From contig JAFEBO010000010.1 in NCBI GenBank assembly GCA_018242625.1, forward strand, positions 39,047 to 103,046: a stretch of DNA of 64,000 nucleotides, in the 5' to 3' direction. Position numbers and translations under genes: made by a program. The first letter of the stretch is position 1; every line of letters starts with the position of its first letter. Of the stretch, positions 40,862-49,884 are shown piece after piece. The DNA comes from Planctomycetota bacterium (GTDB lineage: Bacteria > Planctomycetota > Phycisphaerae > Phycisphaerales > UBA1924). The notes beneath the pieces are model-generated. The model was not told the origin of the DNA and ran no database searches. It saw only the letters and a list, made by a program, of their open reading frames with translations.

Positions 40862-41614
40862 ATGCACCTTCTGATCCGAGTCACTTTGGTTTTCACCAGC
40901 GCCGCCCTGACCGGCTGCGCTGGCATTCAATCGCAATCGGCTGTCAATTCCGCCGAGAATGTCAAAGCGGTTGCGCCGGAAAACGCGCCGCCGACTGTCG
41001 CCAAGGCATTCCCGCAGGCGGTTGTATTTGCATATCGAGTGATGCCAACCAAAAAAGCTGGAGAGTTTGACACCGACGGCGGTTCAACAGCAATCGTTTT
41101 GGCTCCGAGCGTGATTCAAACAGCTCGCCATGCGATTCACTCTCCGTTGAATCGGCCCTTGAGTCTCTATCTGATCCGACGGCAGACAACGGGAACAGTT
41201 CTCGGGAGCGCAGAGAAGTCCGAGCAAAACGGCGACTGGGTGTTGTTGCAACTCGACAAACCCGTATGGGGACGAGACGAACATGTTGGGGGCCTCTCGT
41301 TCGAGAACCTTCCTATTCGCAAAGGCGAACCTGTTTTCCTGTTGGGATACTTGATAGAGGGAAGCGACAACATTGTGCCGGCGATCGTCAAAGGCGCTGC
41401 CGACTCGGACTTTGCGACGGACGAACCCGTAAAGGCGACGATTGACTCCCGTCTCCGTTTGGACGGCATGAGCGGCGGCGCTCTGGCCGTCGAGCGGAAC
41501 GGCGGACTCGTTGTGGTCGGGTCGCTTCGTCAGGCGGCGGACCCCGCCGATCCTCGCCAGCCCTTCGTAATCTGTTCACGGCTACCCAAAGGCGCCTTGC
41601 AGGCGGCAAAATAG
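40862..41614 (+). CDS. Trypsin-like serine protease, predicted lipoprotein
   Basis: 250 residues. A short signal peptide ends in the lipobox L-T-G-C (Cys19), so the protein is probably lipid-anchored. The chymotrypsin-fold triad is readable: His90 in T-A-R-H-A-I, Asp125 in G-D-W-V-L-L-Q-L, and Ser204 in G-M-S-G-G-A. The protein is short for the family and has no PDZ domain. Its base composition and codon choice are less GC-rich than the neighbours', with more A/T at third positions. It sits between a broken and an intact tRNA-Lys. A terminator follows. Transfer is a plausible origin. Confidence 0.8.
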   Translation: MHLLIRVTLVFTSAALTGCAGIQSQSAVNSAENVKAVAPENAPPTVAKAFPQAVVFAYRVMPTKKAGEFDTDGGSTAIVLAPSVIQTARHAIHSPLNRPLSLYLIRRQTTGTVLGSAEKSEQNGDWVLLQLDKPVWGRDEHVGGLSFENLPIRKGEPVFLLGYLIEGSDNIVPAIVKGAADSDFATDEPVKATIDSRLRLDGMSGGALAVERNGGLVVVGSLRQAADPADPRQPFVICSRLPKGALQAAK

Positions 41615-41953
41615 CCGAACTCGCAACCCGAAACAAGACGAACTGGACAGCAGGGAGTCGCTCGCGCATGTTCTGGGCGATGGATATCAACGGCGGCAAG
41701 TCCGCCGCCCTTTTCTAGCGCATTCCCCCAGTTCCTTGACGGAGGCGATTCGGGCTAAAGCCTCTTCTCGGCCAAGGTAACGGACTTTCCTGCTCCATTT
41801 TTAAATCAGAGCCCGGAGGCGCTGTGCTGGCGGAAACTCGGCACTATCATTGCGGCCATTTTCGGATTCCCAATAAGCCCGCCCTGCCAGTCGGGGCTAT
41901 GCGAGGGAAAGGAAGTGTTAGGTAGCGTCAGAGGCTTTGTTTGCAGACATCTG
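41615..41953 (+). other. Spacer between the protease gene and tRNA-Lys
   Basis: 339 bases. Apart from the terminator at 41692-41714, I see no gene, repeat or RNA in it. Part of it (41770-41880) is moderately AT-rich. Confidence 0.5.
41692..41714 (+). terminator. Rho-independent terminator of the protease gene
   Basis: A 6-bp stem GGCGGC/GCCGCC (41692-41697 with 41704-41709) followed by CTTTT, 77 bases past the stop. Confidence 0.7.
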
Positions 41954-42026
41954 GAGGGCGTAGCTCAGTTGGTAGAGCAGCGGCCTTTTAAGCCGTAGGT
42001 CCAGGGTTCGAGTCCCTGCGCCCTCA
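41954..42026 (+). tRNA. tRNA-Lys (TTT)
   Basis: 73 bases with a full cloverleaf: acceptor GAGGGCG/CGCCCTC, anticodon stem GCGGC/GCCGT with loop CTTTTAA giving TTT, T arm CAGGG-TTCGAGT-CCCTG. CCA is not encoded. Confidence 0.96.
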
Positions 42027-42097
42027 TTTCCCCGAGGCTCTGGAAGGGGTCAACATGGACGGAACCGGCGGCGGCCGGAGCGCTCGAAGGAGAGGGA

Positions 42098-45000
42098 TTG
42101 GTCCAGGTTTTTCACGCGGCATGGACGTCGGGCGAAGAGGGCGGGCAATCGCCGGCGCTTTGCATTTGGGGCGAAGATGCGGCGCGGCTTTCGGGGCTTC
42201 GTCCGAACGAGTCGGGCGCGCCACACCCCCTGGCACTTGAAATCGGAGTGATCCGCGACCGCCTTGGCCGCGAGCCGTGGATATCGGAAGCGACGGAGCG
42301 GCGCATCGTGCTGGAACTTCCGGCACTCGCGGGGACCGTGCAGCCGAGCTCCCATCTGGCGCGGGCCGTTGGTCACAGCGCGGATGGAGAGCTGAGCCTC
42401 GTCAAGGTTTCGACGCCGGCCTTGTGCGTGCCGGCGCTTCGGACACCGGCGGCGCTGGACGGTTTGTTGGACGACTCGCCGCGGGATGACGGCGGGCGAG
42501 CGCAGCTGGTGGGATCGTCGGTGGTGTACTTTGGCGCTGCGTCGCGGCTGGTGCGGAGTCTGCTGGCGCAGCAGCGTTTTGTTCCGATGGTGGCGCAGCA
42601 GGGGACGAGCGAATTTCGGGGGCTGTGGCAGCCGTGGCTGAGCGATGAAAAGACGGCGGATCGCGTCGCGGTCCTGGTGCGCGGGATGCCGGCGATCGCG
42701 AGGGCGGCGGTGGACGGCTTTGAGCACCAGCCCTGGCCGCTGCTCGAGGATTTTTTGTGGCGGGTGCTTGATGCACAGTGCCGCGCCACGCTGACGCGTG
42801 AAGACTTTTACTCTTCGGTCGCCGAAAAGGACGCCAAGACGGATCTGCACGTGGCGTGGCTGCAAGGCTTGCTCTCTGGCGAGAACTCCGTTCCGGCGGC
42901 GAATGCCCGCGGGCAGGAGCTTGCACGCCGGGTGCGTCAGTGGATCGGCGGACTGGAAGAGCGCGGCGCCAGCAGCGCCTGGCGGCTGATGCTCAAGATG
43001 AACGAGCCCCTGCCAAATGAGGGCGAAGAAGAGGCGATGTGGACTCTCTCGTTCCACCTGCAGAGCGTGGACCAGCAGAATCTCATCGTGGATGCGCCGG
43101 ATATCTGGGCGCTGGCGGGCGATTCGATGACGCTGGAAGGTCGGCGGATCGATTCGCCGCAGGAGCTTCTGCTCGGCGAGCTCGGGCGTGCGAGCCGGAT
43201 TTACAACCGGTTGGAGAAGGCCCTCGAGGATTCGGAGCCGACGACCGTTGAGCTCTCGACAAGGCAGGCGTACCAGTTTTTGCGGGAATTCTCGCCGGTT
43301 CTGCAGGAGCAGGGCTTCGGCGTGATGACCCCGGACTGGTGGGACTCGCCGCTCGCCAAGCTCGGTGTTCGCCTCCGTCTCGACAGCGACTCGATGAGCC
43401 AGGTGATGGGGCAGTCCGGCGGCACGGGTGGCGTGGCGACCGCTCCGACGCTCGGGATGGGCGCCCTGGTGCGCTACCGGTGGGAGATCGCGCTGGGCGA
43501 CACGACCCTGTCTCTCTCGGAGTTTGAAAAGCTCGCGGCGCGGAAGAGCCCGCTGGTGAAGGTCAACGGGCGCTGGATCGAGGTCCGGCCGGAGGATGTG
43601 CAGAGCGCGATCAAGTTCGTGCGCGAGAATCCGGGCGGGGAGATGAAGGTCGCCGAGGCGCTTCGGATTGCGTACGGAAGCGATCCGCGTGAGACCGGCG
43701 TGCACATCACCGGTCTGGAAGCGACGGGGTGGGTTGCAGCGCTCATGAACGCGGAGGCCGCGACGAGGCAACTGGAGACGATCCGGCCCCCCGAGCGTTT
43801 CCACGGGACGCTGCGCCCGTACCAGGTGCGTGGCGTTTCCTGGATGGCGTTTTTAGAGCGCGTCGGGCTCGGGCTGTGCCTTGCGGACGACATGGGCCTG
43901 GGCAAGACGATTCAGCTGCTGGCGCTCCTGGCCTTTGAGCGGGAGCAGATCAACGAGGCGAAGGCCAAACTGGCACCGGGGGCGCCCGAGCCAAAGGTCT
44001 CTCCGACGCTTCTTGTGGTGCCCATGTCGGTGGTGGGCAACTGGATCCACGAGACGGCTCGGTTCTGCCCGGAGCTCAAGGTTCTCGTGCATCACGGGGC
44101 GGACAGGCTGAGCGAGGAAGAGTTTGTCCGTAAAGCGAGCGAGAGCGACATGGTCGTGACGACCTACTCGCTGGCGCACCGGGATAAGGACGTCCTGACC
44201 AAGGTCACGTGGGGCCGGCTGGTGCTGGATGAGGCGCAGTACATCAAGAACCCGGCGGCGAAGCAGAGCCAGGCTGTCCGCTCGATTTCTGCCGATCGCC
44301 GGGTGGCGCTGACGGGCACACCGGTCGAGAACCGGCTGAGCGAGCTCTGGTCGATCATGGATTTTCTGAACCCGGGGTATCTGGGGACGGCGGGGAGTTT
44401 CCGCCAGCGCTTCAGCGTGGGGATTGAACGCTACCGGGACAGGGCAAAGCTGGAGCAGCTCAAGGGGCTGGTCAAGCCGTTCATATTGCGCCGGCTTAAG
44501 AGCGATCCCACCGTGGTGGCGGATCTGCCCGAGAAGGTGGAGAGCAAGGAGTTCTGCCCGCTGACGAGCGAGCAGGCGACACTTTACGAGCAGTGCGTGC
44601 AGCGGATGCTCGGCGAGGTGGAACGCAGCGAGGGAATCCAGCGGCGCGGTCTGGTCCTGAGCGCGCTGATCAAGCTCAAGCAGATCTGCAACCACCCGAC
44701 GCAGCTTCTCAAGGACTGGCAGGAAGGAAGCCTGACGCCTCCGAATCCGGAGCGGAGCGGCAAGTGCATCCGCCTGCTCGAGATGCTCGACGAAGTCGTC
44801 GCGGAGGGCGACCAGGCGATCGTGTTCACGCAGTTCCGGCAGATGGGCAACCTGCTGCGTGCGATGGTGCGCCATCAGCTCGACCGCGAGGTGCTCTTCC
44901 TGCACGGCGGCACGAGCCAGAAGGAACGCGTGCAGATCGTCGAGGATTTCCAGAAGGCCACGGGCAAGCACCCGGTGCTCCTCATCAGCCTCAAGGCGGG

Positions 45001-45304
45001 CGGCGTGGGCCTGAACCTGACGGCCGCCAGCCACGTCTTCCACTTCGACCGGTGGTGGAACCCCGCGGTTGAGAATCAGGCGACGGACCGGGCCTACCGC
45101 ATCGGCCAGACGCGGACGGTGCAGGTGCACAAGTTTGTCGTGCGCGGGACGCTCGAGGAGCGGATCGATCAGATGATCGAATCAAAGATCGAGCTGGCGG
45201 AGAACATTATCGGTTCTGGAGAATCGTGGCTGACGGAGCTGGATACATCGCAGCTTCGGGAGCTTTTGACGTTGAGGAACGATGCGATCATGGACGAGGT
45301 GTAA
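42098..45304 (+). CDS. SNF2-family DEAD-box helicase
   Basis: 1068 residues. The N-terminal ~560 residues hold the bacterial SNF2 N-terminal (DUF3670-like) region. The ATPase core runs from about 570 to 1060: motif I D-M-G-L-G-K-T-I (about 600), motif II D-E-A-Q-Y (about 711), motif III L-T-G-T-P-V-E-N, and motif VI Q-A-T-D-R-A-Y-R-I-G-Q (near 1000). It is a dsDNA translocase. The start TTG at 42098 has AAGGAG seven bases upstream. The SWIM-domain gene follows 10 bases after the stop, a pairing seen in many bacteria. The role is unknown. Confidence 0.9.
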   Translation: MVQVFHAAWTSGEEGGQSPALCIWGEDAARLSGLRPNESGAPHPLALEIGVIRDRLGREPWISEATERRIVLELPALAGTVQPSSHLARAVGHSADGELSLVKVSTPALCVPALRTPAALDGLLDDSPRDDGGRAQLVGSSVVYFGAASRLVRSLLAQQRFVPMVAQQGTSEFRGLWQPWLSDEKTADRVAVLVRGMPAIARAAVDGFEHQPWPLLEDFLWRVLDAQCRATLTREDFYSSVAEKDAKTDLHVAWLQGLLSGENSVPAANARGQELARRVRQWIGGLEERGASSAWRLMLKMNEPLPNEGEEEAMWTLSFHLQSVDQQNLIVDAPDIWALAGDSMTLEGRRIDSPQELLLGELGRASRIYNRLEKALEDSEPTTVELSTRQAYQFLREFSPVLQEQGFGVMTPDWWDSPLAKLGVRLRLDSDSMSQVMGQSGGTGGVATAPTLGMGALVRYRWEIALGDTTLSLSEFEKLAARKSPLVKVNGRWIEVRPEDVQSAIKFVRENPGGEMKVAEALRIAYGSDPRETGVHITGLEATGWVAALMNAEAATRQLETIRPPERFHGTLRPYQVRGVSWMAFLERVGLGLCLADDMGLGKTIQLLALLAFEREQINEAKAKLAPGAPEPKVSPTLLVVPMSVVGNWIHETARFCPELKVLVHHGADRLSEEEFVRKASESDMVVTTYSLAHRDKDVLTKVTWGRLVLDEAQYIKNPAAKQSQAVRSISADRRVALTGTPVENRLSELWSIMDFLNPGYLGTAGSFRQRFSVGIERYRDRAKLEQLKGLVKPFILRRLKSDPTVVADLPEKVESKEFCPLTSEQATLYEQCVQRMLGEVERSEGIQRRGLVLSALIKLKQICNHPTQLLKDWQEGSLTPPNPERSGKCIRLLEMLDEVVAEGDQAIVFTQFRQMGNLLRAMVRHQLDREVLFLHGGTSQKERVQIVEDFQKATGKHPVLLISLKAGGVGLNLTAASHVFHFDRWWNPAVENQATDRAYRIGQTRTVQVHKFVVRGTLEERIDQMIESKIELAENIIGSGESWLTELDTSQLRELLTLRNDAIMDEV

Positions 45305-45314
45305 GTCGAGCGCC

Positions 45315-46436
45315 ATGTCGAACCCAACGCCAACTCCGGGATCGAATCCGCCGCCCAGGCCGGGCGGGACTGTGCCCCACAAGCCGGGTGTGCCGCCATC
45401 ACTGCAGACTTCGCTCCCGTCGGCCCGTCCGGCGGCTTACACGCGGGCTCCCAAGCCCCTGCCTCTAAAGCCCCGGCGGGTGCGTGGCGGCGTCAAGATC
45501 ACGGCGGCGGAGCAGAGCGCGCTCTGGTCCGAGAGTTGGGCGGCGCAGCGATGGGTGAGGCTGATCGAGCAGGCGGCCCCCGGAAAGCGCGCGGTCGAGG
45601 GGCTTGAGTATGCATCGCTCGGACAGACCAAGTCGCTGATCGTCGAATCGGGAGTGGTGCAGGGGCTGGTGCAGGGGCGTGCGGAGCGGGCCTACCAGGC
45701 CAAGCTGACGGTGACGCCGTTCACTCCCGATCAGTGGGAAAAAGTCGTGGGGGTGATGACCGATCAGGCGGTCTACGCGGCGAAGCTGCTCGCGGGCGAC
45801 CTGCCGACGAATATCGAGGAAGTATTCGCGCCGCTGGGGCTCAAGCTCTTCCCGACGGACGCGGGCGAAGTCGGATTCAGCTGCACGTGCGCGGATTTTC
45901 AGGCGGAAGAGCGCGTGGCGTCGGCCAAGAAGGCCGCGGGCGAAGCGGGCGGAGAGCTTCGCTGGTGCAAGCACCTGGCGTGCACGGCGTACTTGCTGGC
46001 GCAGAAGCTCTCGAGCGATCCGTTCGTGATGTTCAAGCTGCGCGGGCTGGATGGGCAGGAACTCCTCGAGCGACTGCGCCACAGCCGCGCGATCGCAAAC
46101 TCTTCGAAGACGAATCCGTCGGTGTATGCGGGGCGTGTGCCTGGCGTGTCGGACGGCGGGACGGTGGCGTTTGAGGCGTCGGCCGACTTCTGGGAGCTGC
46201 CTTCGGAGGCCGAGCAGGTCGAGGCTCCGATCGAGCAGCCCGCGGTGAGCCATCCGCTTTTGAGGCGGCTTGGTCCAAGCCCGCTGGCTGTTGAGAATGC
46301 CAAGAGCGGCCAGGCCGCCGCGACGTTCCCGCTTGTGGGGCTGCTCGCGAGCTGCTATGAGGTCATCAGCGAGTCAGTGATCCGCGAAGAGCGCGGGCAG
46401 ACGGACGAGGCCCAATCGGCGGACGAGCCGGGCTGA
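45315..46436 (+). CDS. SWIM zinc-finger protein paired with the SNF2 helicase
   Basis: 373 residues. The SWIM motif C-x-C-x(n)-C-x-H is visible in F-S-C-T-C-A-D-F-Q with the pair C-K-H about 25 residues later (centred near residue 205). The N-terminal 50 residues are Pro/Ala/Thr-rich. SWIM fingers bind DNA or protein. In bacteria such proteins often sit beside SNF2 helicases, which suggests joint action. The start at 45315 (ATG) is preferred over 45282. Confidence 0.85.
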   Translation: MSNPTPTPGSNPPPRPGGTVPHKPGVPPSLQTSLPSARPAAYTRAPKPLPLKPRRVRGGVKITAAEQSALWSESWAAQRWVRLIEQAAPGKRAVEGLEYASLGQTKSLIVESGVVQGLVQGRAERAYQAKLTVTPFTPDQWEKVVGVMTDQAVYAAKLLAGDLPTNIEEVFAPLGLKLFPTDAGEVGFSCTCADFQAEERVASAKKAAGEAGGELRWCKHLACTAYLLAQKLSSDPFVMFKLRGLDGQELLERLRHSRAIANSSKTNPSVYAGRVPGVSDGGTVAFEASADFWELPSEAEQVEAPIEQPAVSHPLLRRLGPSPLAVENAKSGQAAATFPLVGLLASCYEVISESVIREERGQTDEAQSADEPG

Positions 46437-46479
46437 AAATGCCGTGAACAGCATGACAGCGGCCCCGCGTAGGGTGTGC

Positions 46480-46770
46480 ATGCTTTTCATGATCATCGAA
46501 CAGTTCAAGGCGGGGAAGGCCGAGGCGGTGGGTGAGCGGTTCAAGACGCGCGGACGGCTGATGCCCTCCGGAGTTGTCTATCACGCGAGCTGGCTTGACC
46601 CTGAAACGGGCAAGTGCTTTCAGGTGATGGAAGCCGGTTCGCGGGGGCTCATAGACGAGTGGATCGCGAATTGGAGCGATCTGGTCGACTTCGAGGTGAC
46701 GCCGGTCGTGACTTCGAAGGAGTACTGGGAAGGCAAGGACCGGGAGAAGAGCGTCCGTTCGGGCTCTTGA
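46480..46770 (+). CDS. DUF3303 family protein
   Basis: 96 residues from the internal ATG at 46480, matching the DUF3303 pattern: M-L-F-M-I-I-E-Q-F, R-x-R-L-M-P-S-G-V, Y-H-A-S-W, C-F-Q-V-M-E, and W-I-A-N-W-S-D-L-V-D-F-E-V-x-P-V. These are small ferredoxin-like dimeric proteins of unknown function. A longer frame from GTG 46444 is possible; I prefer 46480 because the family begins with M-L-F-M. The C-terminal 10 residues are Lys/Ser-rich. Confidence 0.8.
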   Translation: MLFMIIEQFKAGKAEAVGERFKTRGRLMPSGVVYHASWLDPETGKCFQVMEAGSRGLIDEWIANWSDLVDFEVTPVVTSKEYWEGKDREKSVRSGS

Positions 46771-47140
46771 CGGGTCCGGAGGTACATCCCGCCGCAGGGA
46801 AGGGGGGAAGCAGCCCGGATGATTTGTGGAAGACGGGTGCGGTAGAGACCTAGACTTGTCCCCTTCGGAGCCGACCACGACGGACGTTTGAGGGCCCTTT
46901 GACGGGTTTTCAGGCTGAGGCGTGGTTTGGGGCTTTCCCATCGCGGCTGATGGAAAGTCCAGCTCCCGCCCCTTGGGCTTGTGCCCTTGGGCCTTTGTTG
47001 CCGCGGCTTCCGCACCTTGCGAGTGATCGCCGGGGACGGGACCGCGAAGGTCCGTCCGCTGGTCTGCCCGAATTCCCTGGGAATTCGGGATTTGCAAGGA
47101 GTCTTGGTCGGGAGTCACACCACCAGCTTGCTGAATGCAC
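46771..47140 (+). other. Intergenic region before tRNA-Gln
   Basis: 370 bases without a convincing gene. It holds a perfect inverted repeat, CCCGAATTCC-CTG-GGAATTCGGG (47067-47089), lacking a long T-run. The rest shows nothing I can name. Confidence 0.45.
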
Positions 47141-47211
47141 TGGGCGATGGTGTAACGGTAGCACAGCAGATTTTGGTTCTGTTTGTCCAGGTTCGAATCC
47201 TGGTCGCCCAG
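47141..47211 (+). tRNA. tRNA-Gln (TTG)
   Basis: 71 bases. Acceptor TGGGCGA/TCGCCCA, anticodon stem GCAGA/TCTGT with loop TTTTGGT giving TTG, T arm CCAGG-TTCGAAT-CCTGG, discriminator G. CCA is not encoded. Confidence 0.95.
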
Positions 47212-47270
47212 CTTTCCTCGCGCGAGGCGAGCGAAGGCCTTGTGTATCGCGATTCGTCACAAAAGCAGCC

Positions 47271-48071
47271 ATGACCGCAACGACTTCCAACTCCGCTCCG
47301 TCCGCCATCATCCTTGCCGCCGGCAAGGGAACCCGCATGAAAAGCGACCTGCCGAAGGTCGTCCATCCTGTCGGCGGGCGGCCGATGGTGTGCGCTGTGG
47401 TGGATGCGTGTCTCGCCGCCGGTTGTCGGCGGATCGTCGCGGTTGTGGGATACAAGCAGGATGACGTCCGAGCGGCACTGCAGGACTACGACGTCGAGTT
47501 TGCCGTGCAGGAACCGCAATTCGGCACGGGGCACGCGGTGCAGTGCGCCGAGGAGATTTTCAAAGGGGCGGGGTATCCGGGCGACACATTCGTGCTGTGC
47601 GGAGACGGCCCGCTGATCCGGCTTGCGACGCTGGAAAAAGTGCTGAAGAAGCACCGTGAAAAGGGCGCGAGCGCGACACTGGCGACGGCGGTTCTCGAGG
47701 ATGCGACGGGATATGGGAGAATCTGGCGGGGAGCCGACGGGCGCTTCAAGGCGATCGTGGAGCAGAAAAACTGCACGCCCGAGCAGCTCGCGATCCGGGA
47801 AGTGAACCCCTCGTATTACTGCTTCAGGACGGCGGATCTGTTCCGGGCGCTCAGGGGAGTGACGCGGAACCCCGTGAGCGGCGAGTATTACCTCACAGAC
47901 ACGCTGAGCCTTCTGCTCGAAGAAGGCAAGTCGGTTGAGGTGATCGAGGCTGTTCCTCCGGAAGATGTGCTGAGCATCAACACCCTCGAAGATCTGGCAA
48001 AGGTTGACGCGATCTATCGCTCACGCCCGGCGGTGCGTTCGCACGCGGGAACCGGAGGTCAGGCCCGATGA
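47271..48071 (+). CDS. GlmU N-terminal-type UDP-N-acetylglucosamine pyrophosphorylase domain only
   Basis: 266 residues. The nucleotidyltransferase fold begins with I-I-L-A-A-G-K-G-T-R-M and K-x-x-P-K-V-V. G-T-G-H-A-V-Q is at the uridine site, and E-V-N-P-S-Y-Y-C-F matches the N-x-x-x-Y-x-F of GlmU. Full GlmU has ~450 residues with a left-handed beta-helix acetyltransferase; that second half is absent here. It is followed by prs in an ATGA overlap. In Firmicutes glmU also precedes prs, rplY/ctc and pth, as here. Confidence 0.9.
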   Translation: MTATTSNSAPSAIILAAGKGTRMKSDLPKVVHPVGGRPMVCAVVDACLAAGCRRIVAVVGYKQDDVRAALQDYDVEFAVQEPQFGTGHAVQCAEEIFKGAGYPGDTFVLCGDGPLIRLATLEKVLKKHREKGASATLATAVLEDATGYGRIWRGADGRFKAIVEQKNCTPEQLAIREVNPSYYCFRTADLFRALRGVTRNPVSGEYYLTDTLSLLLEEGKSVEVIEAVPPEDVLSINTLEDLAKVDAIYRSRPAVRSHAGTGGQAR

Positions 48072-49051
48072 ACCACGGCGCGAACGGCGAACTCAAGATC
48101 TTTGCCGGCCGGTCGAGCCGGCTTCTGGCCGAGCGGATGTGCGAGCATCTCAAACTGCCGCTGGGGGCCTCGCACACGGTGGTCTTCCCGGACGGTGAAC
48201 TGCTCGTGAAGCTCGAGGAGGACGTGCGCGGGCGGGACTGCTACATCGTGATCTCGACGTGCGCTCCGGTCAATGACAACCTGATGGAGCTGCTGACGTT
48301 TGTGGACTGCCTGAGAAGGGCGTCGGCGGCGCGCGTGACGGTTGTCACGCCGTACTTCGGTTACGCACGCCAGGACCGCAAGGACGAAGGCCGGGTGCCG
48401 ATCACGGCCAAGCTGGTGGCGAACATCATCACGGCCGCCGGCGCAGACCGTGTGCTCGCGGTGGACCTGCACGCGGCCCAGATCCAGGGCTTTTTCGATC
48501 TGCCGGTGGACCACCTGTCGGCAACGCCGGTGTTTCTCGAGTATTTCGCGAGCGTGCGGAAAGAGCTCGGGGACCTTTGCCTTGTGAGCCCCGACGTGGG
48601 AAACGTCAAAGTCTCGGAAGGTATGGCCAACCTGCTGGGTGGCGACCTGGCGATCATCAACAAGCGCCGCCTGAGCGGCTCGACCGTCGTGACGGGCAAC
48701 CTGATCGGTTCGGTCGAAGGCAAGACCGTGCTCATGTTCGACGACATGATTTCGACTGCGGGCACCGTGCTCGAGGCCGCCAAGCTCGTCAAGAGCCGCG
48801 GGGCCCGGCAGGTGATCGCGGCGGCAACGCACGGAGTTCTCGTGGGCCCCGCGCTCGAGCGTCTTGCGTCGGACGACATCACCCGTGTGGTGGTGACGAA
48901 CACGGTGCCGGTGGTGGACCGGGTGGGGCCCATCAAGCACAAGCTGGTTGAACTTTGCGTGAGCAGGCTGCTCGGCGAGGCCATCAACCGGATTCACAAC
49001 AACCAGTCGGTTTCGGCGCTGTTTCAGAAGAACGCCGGGACCAAGCGTTAG
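48068..49051 (+). CDS. prs: Ribose-phosphate pyrophosphokinase
   Basis: 327 residues. It makes PRPP from ribose 5-phosphate and ATP. The start region F-A-G-R-S-S-R-L-L-A is followed by Y-F-G-Y-A-R-Q-D-R-K (ATP flag loop) near 97, D-L-H-A-A-Q-I-Q-G-F, and the PRPP loop L-M-F-D-D-M-I-S-T-A-G-T (about 224). It overlaps the preceding stop by four bases and is followed by rplY 54 bases later. Confidence 0.96.
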   Translation: MNHGANGELKIFAGRSSRLLAERMCEHLKLPLGASHTVVFPDGELLVKLEEDVRGRDCYIVISTCAPVNDNLMELLTFVDCLRRASAARVTVVTPYFGYARQDRKDEGRVPITAKLVANIITAAGADRVLAVDLHAAQIQGFFDLPVDHLSATPVFLEYFASVRKELGDLCLVSPDVGNVKVSEGMANLLGGDLAIINKRRLSGSTVVTGNLIGSVEGKTVLMFDDMISTAGTVLEAAKLVKSRGARQVIAAATHGVLVGPALERLASDDITRVVVTNTVPVVDRVGPIKHKLVELCVSRLLGEAINRIHNNQSVSALFQKNAGTKR

Positions 49052-49105
49052 AGCGTTCAAACAAGGATCAAACAAGACTCGACCCGTTTAGAAAGGAATC
49101 AGGAC

Positions 49106-49879
49106 ATGCTTCAGAAGACTCCGACTCTCAAGGCGTTCCCGCGTGATAAGACCGGCAGCCGTTACTGCCAGCGCATTCGCGCCAAGGGCCAGCTCCCCGC
49201 GGTCGTGTACGGGCACAAGCAGAACCCCGAGGCGATCGTGCTCGACTTCAAGGAAGCGGTCAGCCACATCAACAAGGGCGAGAAGGTCTTCCGCCTGGGC
49301 TTTGAGGGCAAGGGGGAAGGGCAGGTGGTGCTGCTCAAGGACCTGCAGTTTGACTACCTGGGCACCAACATCGTCCATGCCGACTTTGCCCGCGTCGACC
49401 TGAACGAACGCGTGCGCACTCGCGTTTCCGTGCACCTCATCGGTGAGGCCAAGGGTCTGAAGACGGCCGGCGCGATCCTCATGCACCCGACCAACGAAGT
49501 TGTGATCGAGTGCGTGGTGACGGAGATCCCGGAATTCATCGAGCTCAACATCGCGGACCTCGATGTCGATCAGCAGATCACCGTCGCCCAGGCCAAGCTC
49601 CCGGGCGCAAACATGAAGATGATCACCGATCCGCACTCAATCCTCGCGCAGATCGTGATCCAGCAGGAGATCGTCGTTGGCGAAGCGACCGCCGCCGAAG
49701 CCGGCGCCGCAGAGCCCGAAGTGCTCACCGCCAAGAAGCCCGCCGAGGGCGAGGCCGGAGCGGCAGCCGCCGGAGCCAAGGGTGCTGCGCCCGCGGCCAA
49801 GGGTGCTGCCCCTGCTGCCAAGGGCGCTGCCCCCGCCAAGGACGCCAAGCCCGCGGCCGGAGCTGCTCCGAAGAAGTAA
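49106..49879 (+). CDS. rplY: 50S ribosomal protein L25 (bL25, CTC type)
   Basis: 257 residues. The N-terminal L25 domain (about 5-95) has R-x-x-G-Q-L-P-A-V-V-Y-G near residue 26. A second TL5-type beta domain (about 100-190) includes the E-G-x-G-Q-V-V-L-L-K and V-D-L-N-E segments. The last ~60 residues are an Ala/Pro/Lys/Gly-rich tail built of repeated A-P-A-A-K-G. AAAGGAATCAGGAC precedes the ATG. It binds 5S rRNA. Confidence 0.95.
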   Translation: MLQKTPTLKAFPRDKTGSRYCQRIRAKGQLPAVVYGHKQNPEAIVLDFKEAVSHINKGEKVFRLGFEGKGEGQVVLLKDLQFDYLGTNIVHADFARVDLNERVRTRVSVHLIGEAKGLKTAGAILMHPTNEVVIECVVTEIPEFIELNIADLDVDQQITVAQAKLPGANMKMITDPHSILAQIVIQQEIVVGEATAAEAGAAEPEVLTAKKPAEGEAGAAAAGAKGAAPAAKGAAPAAKGAAPAKDAKPAAGAAPKK

Positions 49880-49884
49880 TCGCC

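Noticed and set aside
42050..43804. A 584-codon open frame on the minus strand
   Set aside because: Antisense to the SNF2 helicase gene, Arg/His-rich and without motifs. A GC-driven shadow.
47067..47089. Inverted repeat read as a terminator
   Set aside because: The stem is perfect but no T-run follows on either strand. It stays a plain inverted repeat.
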